Shown here: piece after piece, positions 37,585-45,987 of the stretch | How the letters are laid out: each line of letters starts with the position of its first letter | Position numbering within the stretch: position 1 is the stretch's first letter | Origin: Bradyrhizobium sp. LMTR 3 | GTDB lineage: Bacteria > Pseudomonadota > Alphaproteobacteria > Rhizobiales > Xanthobacteraceae | Direction: 5' to 3' | Length of the DNA stretch: 64,000 bases | Assembly: GCF_001693485.1 (NCBI RefSeq) | Contig: NZ_MAXC01000007.1 | Coordinates: 62,001 to 126,000, forward strand | Notes under the pieces: generated by a model | Database searches by the model: none | Seen by the model: the letters and a program-made list of their open reading frames with translations, nothing else | Told to the model about the DNA's origin: nothing | Translations under genes and position numbers: made by a program

Positions 37585-38757
37585 TCACTTCTTCGTCTTA
37601 CCGGAATCCTTCACCGCCTCGAAGGTCGCGAACTCGACGTTGTAGAGCTCGCCGTCGACCTTCTCGACCTTGCGGATGTAGATGTTCTGCACGATGTCGC
37701 GGGTTTCCGGATCGATCATGATCGGGCCGCGGGGGCTTTCCCACTTTGCGCCCTTCATCGCCGCGATCAGCGCGTCGCCGTCGGTCTTGCCGCCGGTCTT
37801 CTTCAGCGCCTCGTAGATCAACCGGATACCGTCATAGCCGCCGACAGCCATGAAGCCCGGGCGCTGGCCGAACGCCTTCTTGTAGGCGGCGACGAATTCC
37901 TTGTTCGCGGCCGAAGGATGCGCGGCCGAATAGAGATGCGCCGTCACCGTGCCGAGCGCCGCGTCGCCCATGCCGTTGAGCAGGTCGTCGTCCATCACGT
38001 CGCCGGGGCCGATCACCTTGATGCCCGCCTTGTCGAGGCCGCGCTCGGCATACTGTTTCATGAAGCTGCCGCCCTGTCCGGCCGGCACGAACACGAACAC
38101 CGCATCGGGCTTGGAATCCTTCATGCGCTGCAAGAACGGAGAAAAATCAGGATTTTGCAGCGGCACCTTCACCTCTTCGACGATCTCGCCGCCACCGGCG
38201 GTGAAGTTCTGCTTGAAGAAGTTCAGCGCGTCGTTGCCGGGCGCGTAGTCGGAGGTCAGCGTTGCGACCTTCTTGATGCCGTTCTTCGCGGCCCAATCGC
38301 CGATGATGGTACACGACTGCGCCAGCGTGAACGAGGTGCGCACGATATAGGGCGAGCGCTCCGTGATGATCGAGGTGCCGGCCGCCATCACGATTTCGGG
38401 AATCTTGGCCTGCGTCGCCAAGGGGGCCGCGGCAAGCGCTGCCGGCGTCACGCCGAAGCCTGCGATGAAATTGACCTTTTCGTTGACGATCAGTTCCTGC
38501 GCGAGGCGCTTGGTGTTGTCGGGAACCGCTGCGTCATCCTTCAGGATGACTTCGATCTTCTTGCCGGCGACGATATCGCCGTTCTGCTGCATGTAGAGCT
38601 TGACCGCGTTGTCGATCTGCTTGCCGGTCGATGCCTGCCCACCCGTCATCGGCAGGATCAGGCCGATCTTGACGGTCTCCTGGGCGTAGGCCGGCGCAAG
38701 CGCCAGCATCGCGGCGACCGAGCCTGCGGCCAGCAACATTTGACTACGAATAGACAT
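37585..38757 (-). CDS. ABC transporter substrate-binding protein, Leu/Ile/Val-binding type
   Basis: Periplasmic receptor of the HAAT transporter, 390 residues. The signal peptide is residues 1-26 (ending APAYAQ), followed by ETVKIGLILPMTGGQASTGKQ and a second lobe starting GVATLTS-type LTSDYAPGNDALNFF. ATG 38757 is preferred because the AGGGGGAG ribosome site touches the alternative ATG at 38763. An unknown operator-like palindrome and a possible promoter lie upstream. Ligand unknown. Confidence 0.92.
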   Translation of the reverse strand: MSIRSQMLLAAGSVAAMLALAPAYAQETVKIGLILPMTGGQASTGKQIDNAVKLYMQQNGDIVAGKKIEVILKDDAAVPDNTKRLAQELIVNEKVNFIAGFGVTPAALAAAPLATQAKIPEIVMAAGTSIITERSPYIVRTSFTLAQSCTIIGDWAAKNGIKKVATLTSDYAPGNDALNFFKQNFTAGGGEIVEEVKVPLQNPDFSPFLQRMKDSKPDAVFVFVPAGQGGSFMKQYAERGLDKAGIKVIGPGDVMDDDLLNGMGDAALGTVTAHLYSAAHPSAANKEFVAAYKKAFGQRPGFMAVGGYDGIRLIYEALKKTGGKTDGDALIAAMKGAKWESPRGPIMIDPETRDIVQNIYIRKVEKVDGELYNVEFATFEAVKDSGKTKK

Positions 38758-38939
38758 GAGCATCTCTCCCCCTGATCGGCCTTGTGTCTCGAACCGAGTC
38801 CCCGGCCCTTGATCTCACCATAACCCAGAATTTTCCGCCGGGTAGCACGGCAACATGGCGTCCTTGCCCGCCTTGTTGTCAATCGGACCATTGGCGTGTC
38901 GCAGCGAAGAAGCCGCATAGCCGCGAAGGACGCGATGGT

Positions 38940-38945
38940 ATTATA
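38940..38945 (-). promoter_or_regulatory. Possible -10 element of the liv operon
   Basis: TATAAT on the minus strand, about 180 bp before the binding-protein start; the matching -35 region (TAGGGC) is weak, so an activator may be needed. The palindrome at 38991-39008 lies about 50-65 bp upstream of it. Confidence 0.35.
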
Positions 38946-38990
38946 ATATGATCAACGTTGCTGCCCTAACCTCCCTGCGACTGCTGCCTA

Positions 38991-39008
38991 TTTGTACGAT
39001 TGTACAAA
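38991..39008. promoter_or_regulatory. Perfect inverted repeat TTTGTAC-GATT-GTACAAA, operator candidate
   Basis: An 18-bp inverted repeat with 7-bp arms and a 4-bp spacer, typical of sites for dimeric regulators of the TetR or MarR type. It sits in the 350-bp gap between the binding-protein gene (minus) and the lipoprotein gene (plus), so it may serve either. The rest of the gap holds no gene. Confidence 0.6.
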
Positions 39009-39107
39009 TGAAATGGCCCTGTCAACAAAGAACCACTCTCGCCGGTTCCCCAGAGCAACGCCCTAAATCCATCATCCTTAAACGGTTAAGGTTGTAGTCT
39101 TCTGCCG

Positions 39108-39386
39108 ATGCCGATCAGCGCGCGCCACATTGTCACGATCGTCACCGTTGCCCTCGCGGGCTGCGGCTTGAGCGGCTGTGGGACCATCAACGAGAAAGTC
39201 TCAGCCGGCGTCAGCGATGCCATTCCGGCCTGGGCCGGCGGGTTGCCGGCCGACGCGCCGCCGCGCCCGGGAACCGCGAAGTATGACGAGTACATGCGCG
39301 AGCGCGAGCGAAAGCGCCTAATGCCGGCTTCCGAGCGCGACAAGGAGACCAACCCGGCTCCCGCGTCCAAGGATGCGGCGCGCTAA
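39108..39386 (+). CDS. Small putative lipoprotein (92 aa)
   Basis: The N-terminal hydrophobic stretch ends in LAGC, followed by LSGC, both lipobox-like, so the mature protein would be anchored after Cys19 or Cys24. The mature part is charged and Pro-rich ([22 protein letters not shown]). No family recognised. Its stop overlaps the end of purU on the opposite strand by 4 bp. Confidence 0.7.
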   Translation: MPISARHIVTIVTVALAGCGLSGCGTINEKVSAGVSDAIPAWAGGLPADAPPRPGTAKYDEYMRERERKRLMPASERDKETNPAPASKDAAR

Positions 39387-40246
39387 TCCATAAACACCAC
39401 GGTCTTGCGGCCATTGAGGATGACGCGGTCCTCGAGATGATGGCGCATGGCACGCGCCAGCACGCGGCGTTCGATGTCGCGGCCCTTGCGCGAGAGATCT
39501 TCCGGCGTATCGCGATGGCTGATGCGCTCGACGTCCTGGTCGATGATCGGGCCCTCGTCGAGGTCGCGGGTGACGTAGTGCGCGGTGGCGCCGATCAGCT
39601 TGACGCCGCGCTCATGGGCCTGGTGATAGGGGCGCGCGCCCTTGAAGCCCGGCAGGAACGAATGGTGGATGTTGATACAGCGCCCGGACAGTTTTGCCGA
39701 CATTTCGTCCGACAGGATCTGCATGTAGCGCGCCAGCACGACGAGATCGGTTTTTGTGTCCTGAACCAGTTTCCAGACGGCCTCTTCCTGCTCGCGCTTG
39801 GTTTCCTTCCTCACCGGCAAATAGTGGAACGGGATCTCGCCGAAATCGAGCGAGCTGTAAGTCTCGCGCGGATGGTTCGAAACGATTGCGGTCGGGATCA
39901 TCTCGAGCTCGCCGGTGCGCCAGCGATAGAGGATGTCGACCAGGCAATGATCCGACTTCGAGACCAGCAGCATCACCCGGCGGCGATTGGCGCGGTCGCG
40001 CATCTGCCATTCCATGGCGAAGCGGTCGGCGATTGCGGTAAAGCCGGTCTGCAGTGCCTGCAGTTCGACGGCGAGATCGGCGGCGGTGAACACCACCCGC
40101 ATGAAGAATTTCTTGGTCTCGATGTCGTCGAACTGCTGGGCGTCCAAAATGTTCTGACCGTTATGGGCCAGAAAGGTCGACACCGCGGAAACGATGCCGG
40201 GGCGATCCGGGCAGGACAGGGTCAGGACGAATTGGTGATCGGGCAT
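39383..40246 (-). CDS. purU: Formyltetrahydrofolate deformylase
   Basis: Converts 10-formyltetrahydrofolate to formate and tetrahydrofolate, balancing one-carbon pools. The 287-residue protein has an N-terminal ACT domain ([19 protein letters not shown]) and a formyl-transferase-type domain with [14 protein letters not shown] and the [11 protein letters not shown]sp. The Asn-His-Asp triad is present. It is not in an obvious operon; the next gene upstream is on the other strand. Confidence 0.93.
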   Translation of the reverse strand: MPDHQFVLTLSCPDRPGIVSAVSTFLAHNGQNILDAQQFDDIETKKFFMRVVFTAADLAVELQALQTGFTAIADRFAMEWQMRDRANRRRVMLLVSKSDHCLVDILYRWRTGELEMIPTAIVSNHPRETYSSLDFGEIPFHYLPVRKETKREQEEAVWKLVQDTKTDLVVLARYMQILSDEMSAKLSGRCINIHHSFLPGFKGARPYHQAHERGVKLIGATAHYVTRDLDEGPIIDQDVERISHRDTPEDLSRKGRDIERRVLARAMRHHLEDRVILNGRKTVVFMD

Positions 40247-40384
40247 GGCGCTGACTACAATTCAGGCAGAAGGGTGAAAACCTCGGATTTGCGCCCTGCT
40301 CTATCACCGCCGACGCGCTTGCGCCAATCCGGAAACCGGGGTCAGGATGAACAAAGCGCGAAGCAAAAGCGTTGGAGCGAGATC

Positions 40385-41230
40385 ATGGCTGACAGATTGA
40401 ACGGTTACCGCATCCTGATCCTGGAAACGCGCGAGGAAGCGCAGTTTTCCCGCCTGCTCACCGAACAGGGCGCCGACGTGCTGCAATGCCCGATGTTCAC
40501 CATCCACGACGCGCCGGACCCGGCGCCGCTCGAAGCCTGGATCAGGCGGTGCATCGAGAGGCCTTTCGACGATCTGGTGCTGATGACCGGCGAAGGCCTG
40601 CGCCGGCTGATGAAGGTGGTCCGACGCATCGGCATCGAACAGGAATTCATTGCCGCACTCGGCAAGGCGCGCAAATTCGCCCGTGGCCCCAAGCCGGGCA
40701 AGGCGCTGCGCGAAATCGGGCTGGAACCGCAGATGACGACGGAGAAGCCAACCTCCGAAGGTGTCGCCGAGATGCTGTCACGCCTCGACCTCAGCGGCCA
40801 TCGCCTCGGACTGCAGCTTTACCCGGACAAGGATCACAGCGTCCTGATCAGCGCGATCAAGGCGCAGGGCGCAGAGGTCGATACCGTGCTGCCTTACGTC
40901 TACGATGCGCAGGCTGCCGATGCCAACATCATCAGTGCGATCGACGAGATGGCGGCCGGCCGCATCGACGCGATCGCGCTGACCAATCTCGGCCAGATTC
41001 GTCGCCTGATCGAGGTCGCGCGTGCACGAGGTTGCGAGGACCGGTTACGCGAGGGGCTTGACCGCACGCCAATCGCTTCGGTCGGACCGGCGGTGTCGGA
41101 TGAACTCAAGGCTCACGGCCTGCGCACCGACATCTATCCGGCCGAGGACGCCTTCTTCATGCGGCCGCTGATTTCGGCGATGGCAGCGGCGCTCGCGAAA
41201 AATCCGCCGCGCGCGGCTGCGGGAAGCTGA
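40385..41230 (+). CDS. Uroporphyrinogen-III synthase family protein
   Basis: A two-lobed HemD-fold protein of 281 residues: GYRILILETREEAQFSRLL at the N-terminus, LMTGEGLRRLM in the first lobe, and DAIALTNLGQIRRLIEVA then PIASVGPAVSDELKAHGL at the end. It would close the tetrapyrrole ring in heme and cobalamin synthesis, but the divergence and lack of other hem genes leave open a different role. ATG 40385 is chosen from the ribosome-site pattern GCGAGATC; upstream in-frame codons overlap purU. Confidence 0.8.
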   Translation: MADRLNGYRILILETREEAQFSRLLTEQGADVLQCPMFTIHDAPDPAPLEAWIRRCIERPFDDLVLMTGEGLRRLMKVVRRIGIEQEFIAALGKARKFARGPKPGKALREIGLEPQMTTEKPTSEGVAEMLSRLDLSGHRLGLQLYPDKDHSVLISAIKAQGAEVDTVLPYVYDAQAADANIISAIDEMAAGRIDAIALTNLGQIRRLIEVARARGCEDRLREGLDRTPIASVGPAVSDELKAHGLRTDIYPAEDAFFMRPLISAMAAALAKNPPRAAAGS

Positions 41231-41292
41231 CAGTTCGGACATAAGCCGGATTACCGGCAAGTGCGCACTCGATCACCCTGCAACCGGGTCGA

Positions 41293-41550
41293 TCATCGCA
41301 CTTGGTAAGGTCGCCAGCCGTGCTGTTGCCATCCGTATGCAAATCGGGGATTCGCGCCACAATAGGAAAACGTTCCATAGGCCGTAGCCTGGCACTGCTG
41401 GTAGCTCGTAAACTGACATAAGCCCGGGTAGCCGTAATCCCTGCCCTGTAAGCAGTAGGGATAATCGTAGGGATTGTTGGGTTGAGCAGATGCCGATGGC
41501 GCTGTGAACATCATGGCTGCAAACGCTGCGGCTCCAATGGACTTGCACAT
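41293..41550 (-). CDS. DUF3551 secreted protein (85 aa)
   Basis: Small exported protein common in Bradyrhizobium. The signal peptide is residues 1-22 (ending SASAQ). The DUF3551 pattern follows: YPYCLQGRDYGYPGLCQFTS, YQQCQATAYGTFSYC and NPRF, with four conserved cysteines that may pair. ATG 41550 has GGAGA upstream; an ATG at 41643 is too far. Function unknown. Confidence 0.85.
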   Translation of the reverse strand: MCKSIGAAAFAAMMFTAPSASAQPNNPYDYPYCLQGRDYGYPGLCQFTSYQQCQATAYGTFSYCGANPRFAYGWQQHGWRPYQVR

Positions 41551-41799
41551 TTCAATTTCTCCACTTGATGCAAAACCGCTGTGAATCGAAGCATCCTCTT
41601 TGGCCGCTGAAGCGTAGCTTGGTAACCTTTCACACGCTTCCATGGCTCATGATCCCATCTATTCAGCGTTTAAGGGGCGTCAGGCCAATCGAAATACACG
41701 CGCGCGACTTGATAGCGCCGAAGTCTCCTGACGGATCGAACGACCCCGCTCAACGTCGATGGTCGCTCCGAGCCGTTTAAGCTTCGCCGTAATCGCGGC

Positions 41800-42036
41800 T
41801 CAGCCGCAGACTCGCACGCGGCGGACCCGCCAGCCAGGGCCGTCCCAGAAACGCTGGTTCACCCATTTGCAACTGCCAAATCTTCGTAGGGCCCGCGACT
41901 TGCTCCATAAGGGCGGGCCAATAATAGCGGCCCGGAGCCGCAACGCCCGCGGTGACGCCACGCTGTGCGCTCACGGGCGTCGCGGCGAGCGAACCATCGT
42001 AGCTACCGCGACGAAGGCGGCAAATGTTTTCTTCAT
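41800..42036 (-). pseudogene. Frameshifted small secreted-protein gene
   Basis: ATG 42036 has a strong AAGGAGG ribosome site and begins a signal-peptide-like MKKTFAAFVAVATM, but that frame stops after 21 codons. A second frame, shifted by one base, continues GSLAATPVSAQRGVTAGV, and a return to the first frame gives the expected basic C-terminus CKWVNQRFWDGPGWRVRRVR ending at the TGA at 41800. Two compensating frameshifts are therefore needed to read the whole product. No family name can be given. Confidence 0.7.
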
Positions 42037-42110
42037 TCGAAGGGCCTCCTTGGAGGATACCGCCTTCGGTCAGCGCCGGTGGACGGTCAACCCTTGGTGA
42101 AAATGCCGCG

Positions 42111-43088
42111 CTAGTCCACCTTGGCCCCGGCGAACTTGACGACCTTGCCCCACTTCTCGGTTTCATCAGCCACCAGCTTGCCGAAATCGGCGGGCGAGCC
42201 CGGCAGCAGAATGGCGCCGATCTCGGCAAAGCGTGCCTTCGCCTTGGGGTCGACGAGGATTTCGTTGACCGCCTTGTTCAGCCTGTCGACGATTTCCGGC
42301 GGCGTGCCCTTTGGCGCTGCGAGGCCATACCACGCGCTCGCCTCGTAGCCCGGCAGGAAATCCGCAACCAGCGGCAGATCCGGCAGCACGTCCGAGCGCG
42401 TCGTGCTGGTGACGGCAAGCCCGCGCAGCTTGCCGGATTTGACGTGCTCGGCGCAGGTCGGAAGATTGTCGAACATGACATGCATCTGGCCGGAGAGCAT
42501 GTCGGTGAGCGCCGGCGCACCGCCACGGTACGGCACGTGCTGCATGTTGATGCCGGTCAGCATCTTGAACAGTTCGCCCGACATGTGGATCGTGGAGCCG
42601 TTGCCTGACGATGCCATGTTGAGTTTGCCCGGATTGGCCTTGGCATAGGCGATCAGTTCGGGAATCGACTTGATCGGCAGCGAAGGATGCACCACCACGA
42701 CATTGGGAAAGCGAATGATGCCGGCGATCGGCTCCATCTCCTTCATGAAATCGAAGGGCAGCTTGTCGTAGAGCGTGGCGTTGATGGCGTTGGCCGGCGC
42801 CACCAGAAGCAGCGTGTAGCCGTCAGGGGTAGCGCGCAGCACCTGCTCGGTCGCAATATTGGTGCCGCCGCCCGGCCGGTTCTCGATGACGAAGGATTGC
42901 CCGAGCTTTTCCGACAGCCATTGCCCCATCAGGCGCGAGGTGAGGTCCGCCGAGCCGCCGGGCGTATAGCCGATCACGAGGCGAACCGGCCGCGATGGAT
43001 AGGCCTGTGCGCTTGCGATGCTTGACGTAACGGGGAGCGCAGCCGCACCGGCGACGAGCTGCAAGAATTGGCGACGCTGATATTCCAT
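42111..43088 (-). CDS. TctC/Bug-family periplasmic substrate-binding protein
   Basis: Extracellular receptor of tripartite tricarboxylate-type transport, 325 residues. A twin-arginine-like start RRQFLQLVAGAAALPV is followed by a signal cleavage near SAQAYPSRPVRLVIGYTPGG; the Bug core has PGGGTNIATEQ and SSGNGSTIHMSGELFK. ATG 43088 is chosen over 43091 because of the GGAGG spacing. No TctA/TctB permeases lie nearby, as is common for orphan Bug proteins. Confidence 0.9.
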   Translation of the reverse strand: MEYQRRQFLQLVAGAAALPVTSSIASAQAYPSRPVRLVIGYTPGGSADLTSRLMGQWLSEKLGQSFVIENRPGGGTNIATEQVLRATPDGYTLLLVAPANAINATLYDKLPFDFMKEMEPIAGIIRFPNVVVVHPSLPIKSIPELIAYAKANPGKLNMASSGNGSTIHMSGELFKMLTGINMQHVPYRGGAPALTDMLSGQMHVMFDNLPTCAEHVKSGKLRGLAVTSTTRSDVLPDLPLVADFLPGYEASAWYGLAAPKGTPPEIVDRLNKAVNEILVDPKAKARFAEIGAILLPGSPADFGKLVADETEKWGKVVKFAGAKVD

Positions 43089-43149
43089 CATGCTTCCTCC
43101 GACAACACACGCCGGCGGCTCTTTGCGACCGCTCGGCGCGTGCATCCTA

Positions 43150-43212
43150 GAGCATGATCGGGAAAATTGGATACCGATTTTCGCCAGGAAGAGGCGAAAT
43201 GCTTTCGCGTTA
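43150..43212. repeat. Dispersed repeat (AGAGCATGATC type)
   Basis: AGAGCATGATCGGGAAAATTGG followed by ACCGATTTTCGCC, a unit seen in many rhizobial genomes. It fills the space between the Bug and GFA genes. Confidence 0.7.
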
Positions 43213-43297
43213 GCGCGACTGACAGGGCTTTCGTTCGGCGAGCTAGACGCTCACCGCTGCTCGAACATAGTCGGACTATCCCGGCTTGCCGTGGTCG

Positions 43298-43705
43298 CTA
43301 TGGCGGCGGCGGATAGCGGTCGAAGGTGGGCAGCTCGTGCGCGCGCTCCATCCAGCGAAGGCGCTCTGCGACCTGGACATGCACCATGGCCGGCACGGCG
43401 TCGGGATCGTCGTAGGTCGCACTCTGGATATCGACGAGCCCGGGCAGCACATTGGCGTTGGTGAAGAAGAGACCGGTGCCACAGTTCGCGCAAAACTGTC
43501 GCCGGCCATGCTCCGATGATTGGTAAACCTTGGGCGTTCCCTTCGTTACCTTGAGCGCGCCCTCGGCGTACATCGTCCACCCAACCATCGGCGCGCCGGC
43601 GTGACGACGGCAATCCGTGCAGTGACACAGCGCATGAACGATAGGTTTCCCCGCGATCTCGTAACGGATGCCGCCACAGTGACAGCCGCCGGTGATGTTG
43701 CTCAT
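43298..43705 (-). CDS. GFA-fold protein (glutathione-dependent formaldehyde-activating enzyme family)
   Basis: Zinc-binding protein of 135 residues with the CENP-V/GFA pattern: GGCHCGGIRYEI, LCHCTDCRRHAG and FCANCGTGLFF, giving the Cys clusters that hold structural and catalytic zinc. ATG 43705 has GGAGG 7 bases upstream. Its role beyond formaldehyde handling is not shown by the neighbours. Confidence 0.88.
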   Translation of the reverse strand: MSNITGGCHCGGIRYEIAGKPIVHALCHCTDCRRHAGAPMVGWTMYAEGALKVTKGTPKVYQSSEHGRRQFCANCGTGLFFTNANVLPGLVDIQSATYDDPDAVPAMVHVQVAERLRWMERAHELPTFDRYPPPP

Positions 43706-43787
43706 GTTCGCCTCCAGAATTCTGTGCGTGGACGTCGCGCGGATTAGCAAAGCCTCATCCGCCGACAATCGTCTAGCGTTGATACTG

Positions 43788-43820
43788 GCGGCGGATTACG
43801 CTTCGCTAATCCGCCCTACG
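43788..43820. repeat. Short hairpin repeat (GGCGGATTACGC type)
   Basis: GGCGGATTA-CGCTTCG-CTAATCCGCC gives a near-perfect hairpin; a diverged half (CGCGGATTAGC) lies at about 43738-43748. It sits between the GFA and hpnO genes. Confidence 0.75.
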
Positions 43821-43838
43821 AAGCTACGAGGTCTGTGG

Positions 43839-45230
43839 TTACGCCGACTTCCTGACCGCGTTGTCGACCAGCGTCTTGCCGAGCGACCAGATCGCGCCGG
43901 GCACTTTGTGGCTCGCGGCAATGACGTCGTCGAACGACTTTTCGATCCAGGTGCAATCTTCTTCCGTGATCACCAGCGGCGGCAGCAGCTTGATGGTGTG
44001 GCTGCCGTGGCCGGAGACTTGCGTCAGGATCTTGTGATCCTTGAATAGCGGTACGGTGATGAGCTGGCAGAACAGGCCTTTGTTTGCAGTCTCCAGCAGA
44101 TTCCAGGAAGCCTTCAGCTTCAGCGATTTCGGCGGACCGAACTCGATGCCGATCATCAATCCCTTGCCGCGCACTTCCTTCAGCAATTCATAGCCGGGCA
44201 CCATGCGGGTCAGCGCAAGGCGAAGCTCGGCGCCGCGCTTGGCGGCCTGCTCGACAAGTTTCTCCTGCTTGATCACATCGAGAGTGGCGATCCCGGCGGC
44301 CATCGCCATATCGTTCTTCGAAAAAGTCGAGCCGTGCACGACCGCGCGATCCATCTGGTTGAAGATCTTGTCGAAGATGGACTTGCGGGTCAGCAGCGCG
44401 CCGACTGGCACGTGACCGCCCGACAGCGCCTTTGCCAAGAGCACCATGTCGGGCTCGACATTCCAGTGCTCGACCGCGAGGAATTTTCCGGTGCGGCCGA
44501 TACCGGTCTGGATTTCGTCGGCAATGAAGATCGTGCCGTATTTTTTGCACAGCGCGGCAGCGCCCGGCAAAAATTCATCTGAGGGCATGTTGACGCCCTT
44601 GCCCTGGATCGGCTCGACGATGAAGGCTGCGACCTGGCGCGACGACAATGCCTGCTCGAGCGCGGCGAGATCGTCGAAAGGTATCTGCGTGCATCCCGGC
44701 AGCAGCGGCTCGAAGCCGCCTCTGAAGTTCGCATCGTCCATCAGCGACAGCGCGCCGTAGGACAGGCCGTGGAAGGAATGCGAGCAGGAGACGATACCGG
44801 GACGGCCGGTCGCACCGCGCGCGAACTTGATTGCGGCTTCGACGGTCTCGGCGCCGGAATTGGCAAAGAACACCTTGTCCAGATATGGAACATGTTCGAG
44901 CAGGCGTTCCGCCAGTACGCCCGCCAGCGTCGAGACGTCGAGTTGCACCAGATTGGGAAAATCGCTGTCGAGCACGCTTTTCAGCGCCAGACGCAGCGCA
45001 GGATGATTGCGGCCAATCGCAAAAACGCCAAATCCGCTGAGTAGATCGAGATAGCGGGCCCCGTCACGATCGAACAGGTATTGTCCTTGACCCTTCTGAA
45101 AGCCCACATCGTAGCCGATGGTCTTCAGCACCCGGACGAGCTGCTCGTTCAGATGGCGCGCATGCATGGAACTGCGCTGCGCCTGCCGCTCCACAAACAG
45201 CCCGGAAACGTCTAGATATGAATCTGGCAT
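43839..45230 (-). CDS. hpnO: HpnO, class III aminotransferase of hopanoid biosynthesis
   Basis: Predicted PLP enzyme that makes aminobacteriohopanetriol. The 463-residue protein has the phosphate-binding FFANSGAETVEAAIKFA, the PLP-contact IFIADEIQTGIGRTG and the Schiff-base Lys in LLAKALSGGHVPVGA (near residue 267). The C-terminal KLLPPLVI motif of class III transferases is present. It lies next to hpnN, the usual partner, separated by the oppositely directed DUF2147 gene. Confidence 0.9.
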   Translation of the reverse strand: MPDSYLDVSGLFVERQAQRSSMHARHLNEQLVRVLKTIGYDVGFQKGQGQYLFDRDGARYLDLLSGFGVFAIGRNHPALRLALKSVLDSDFPNLVQLDVSTLAGVLAERLLEHVPYLDKVFFANSGAETVEAAIKFARGATGRPGIVSCSHSFHGLSYGALSLMDDANFRGGFEPLLPGCTQIPFDDLAALEQALSSRQVAAFIVEPIQGKGVNMPSDEFLPGAAALCKKYGTIFIADEIQTGIGRTGKFLAVEHWNVEPDMVLLAKALSGGHVPVGALLTRKSIFDKIFNQMDRAVVHGSTFSKNDMAMAAGIATLDVIKQEKLVEQAAKRGAELRLALTRMVPGYELLKEVRGKGLMIGIEFGPPKSLKLKASWNLLETANKGLFCQLITVPLFKDHKILTQVSGHGSHTIKLLPPLVITEEDCTWIEKSFDDVIAASHKVPGAIWSLGKTLVDNAVRKSA

Positions 45231-45268
45231 TGGCTACATACGTCGGTTGATGGCTGTTTCGTCAACTG

Positions 45269-45290
45269 AAAACGCTCAATGTGGCGTTTT
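45269..45290. promoter_or_regulatory. Inverted repeat AAAACGC-N8-GCGTTTT in the hpnO/DUF2147 divergent gap
   Basis: Seven-base arms around TCAATGTG, centred in the 100-bp region between the starts of hpnO (45230) and the DUF2147 gene (45331). A second palindrome GGTTCGAACC ends one base before the DUF2147 ATG. Either could bind a regulator of one or both genes. Confidence 0.45.
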
Positions 45291-45330
45291 GACCCCGCTT
45301 GGATCATCTACTTAAACACAGGTTCGAACC

Positions 45331-45987
45331 ATGTTGCACTGCCTAAGAACTGTCGCGCGCACAATAGTTTATTCGGGAATCATTTTAGCCACAGGTCTTA
45401 ATGCGGCGCTGGCCGCCGATCCCACCGGTGACTGGAAGGTGGCCGACGGTGTTGCCAACATTCGCGTCGCCCAATGCAACGGCAACATCTGGGGCGTCGT
45501 TGCCTGGGAAAAGATGCCGGGCGGCAAGGACAAGAACAATCCGGATGCCTCAAAGCAGAGCCGGCCGACTTTGGCCATGCCGATCCTGATCGACATGAAG
45601 AAGAAGTCCGGCGTCGATGCGTGGGAGGGTGAGGTCTATAACGCCAAGGACGGACAAAGCTACAGCGCGACCATCAAGCCGGTCGGGACCGACCAGCTCG
45701 AGATTCAAGGCTGCGTGCTCGGCTTCCTCTGCGGCGGCGAGACCTGGACCCGTGTCGGTCCGCCGATCCCCTTAAGCCCCACCAATAGCATGGCCAAGGG
45801 CGCACCGAAGGGTGCATCCGGCGCAGCGCCCAAGACCGCAGCGCCAGCCGCCCCGCCGAAGACCACGGGTGCTGTAAATCCTGCGCCCGCGCCGAAGGCC
45901 GCCCCCGGTCAGAAACAGGCGGCCGCCCAGCCCGGCGATATCGGCGACATCTGCCTACTGCCCGACATCGCGCGGTTTGCCCATTAG
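45331..45987 (+). CDS. DUF2147 secreted protein with Pro/Ala-rich tail
   Basis: Exported protein of 218 residues, with a signal peptide (1-29, ending NAALAAD), a DUF2147 core (PTGDWKVADGVANIRVAQCN, VGTDQLEIQGCVLGFLCGGETW) and a low-complexity tail rich in Ala, Pro and Lys. The DUF2147 family is small, beta-rich and of unknown role. Its 3' end overlaps hpnN by 33 bp on the opposite strand, which may include part of the tail. The start lacks a strong ribosome site. Confidence 0.82.
   Translation: MLHCLRTVARTIVYSGIILATGLNAALAADPTGDWKVADGVANIRVAQCNGNIWGVVAWEKMPGGKDKNNPDASKQSRPTLAMPILIDMKKKSGVDAWEGEVYNAKDGQSYSATIKPVGTDQLEIQGCVLGFLCGGETWTRVGPPIPLSPTNSMAKGAPKGASGAAPKTAAPAAPPKTTGAVNPAPAPKAAPGQKQAAAQPGDIGDICLLPDIARFAH

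Noticed and set aside
39437..40384. Upstream extension of the uroporphyrinogen-III synthase frame
   Set aside because: The 316 extra codons lie opposite purU and lack family features; the ATG at 40385 fits the HemD N-terminus.
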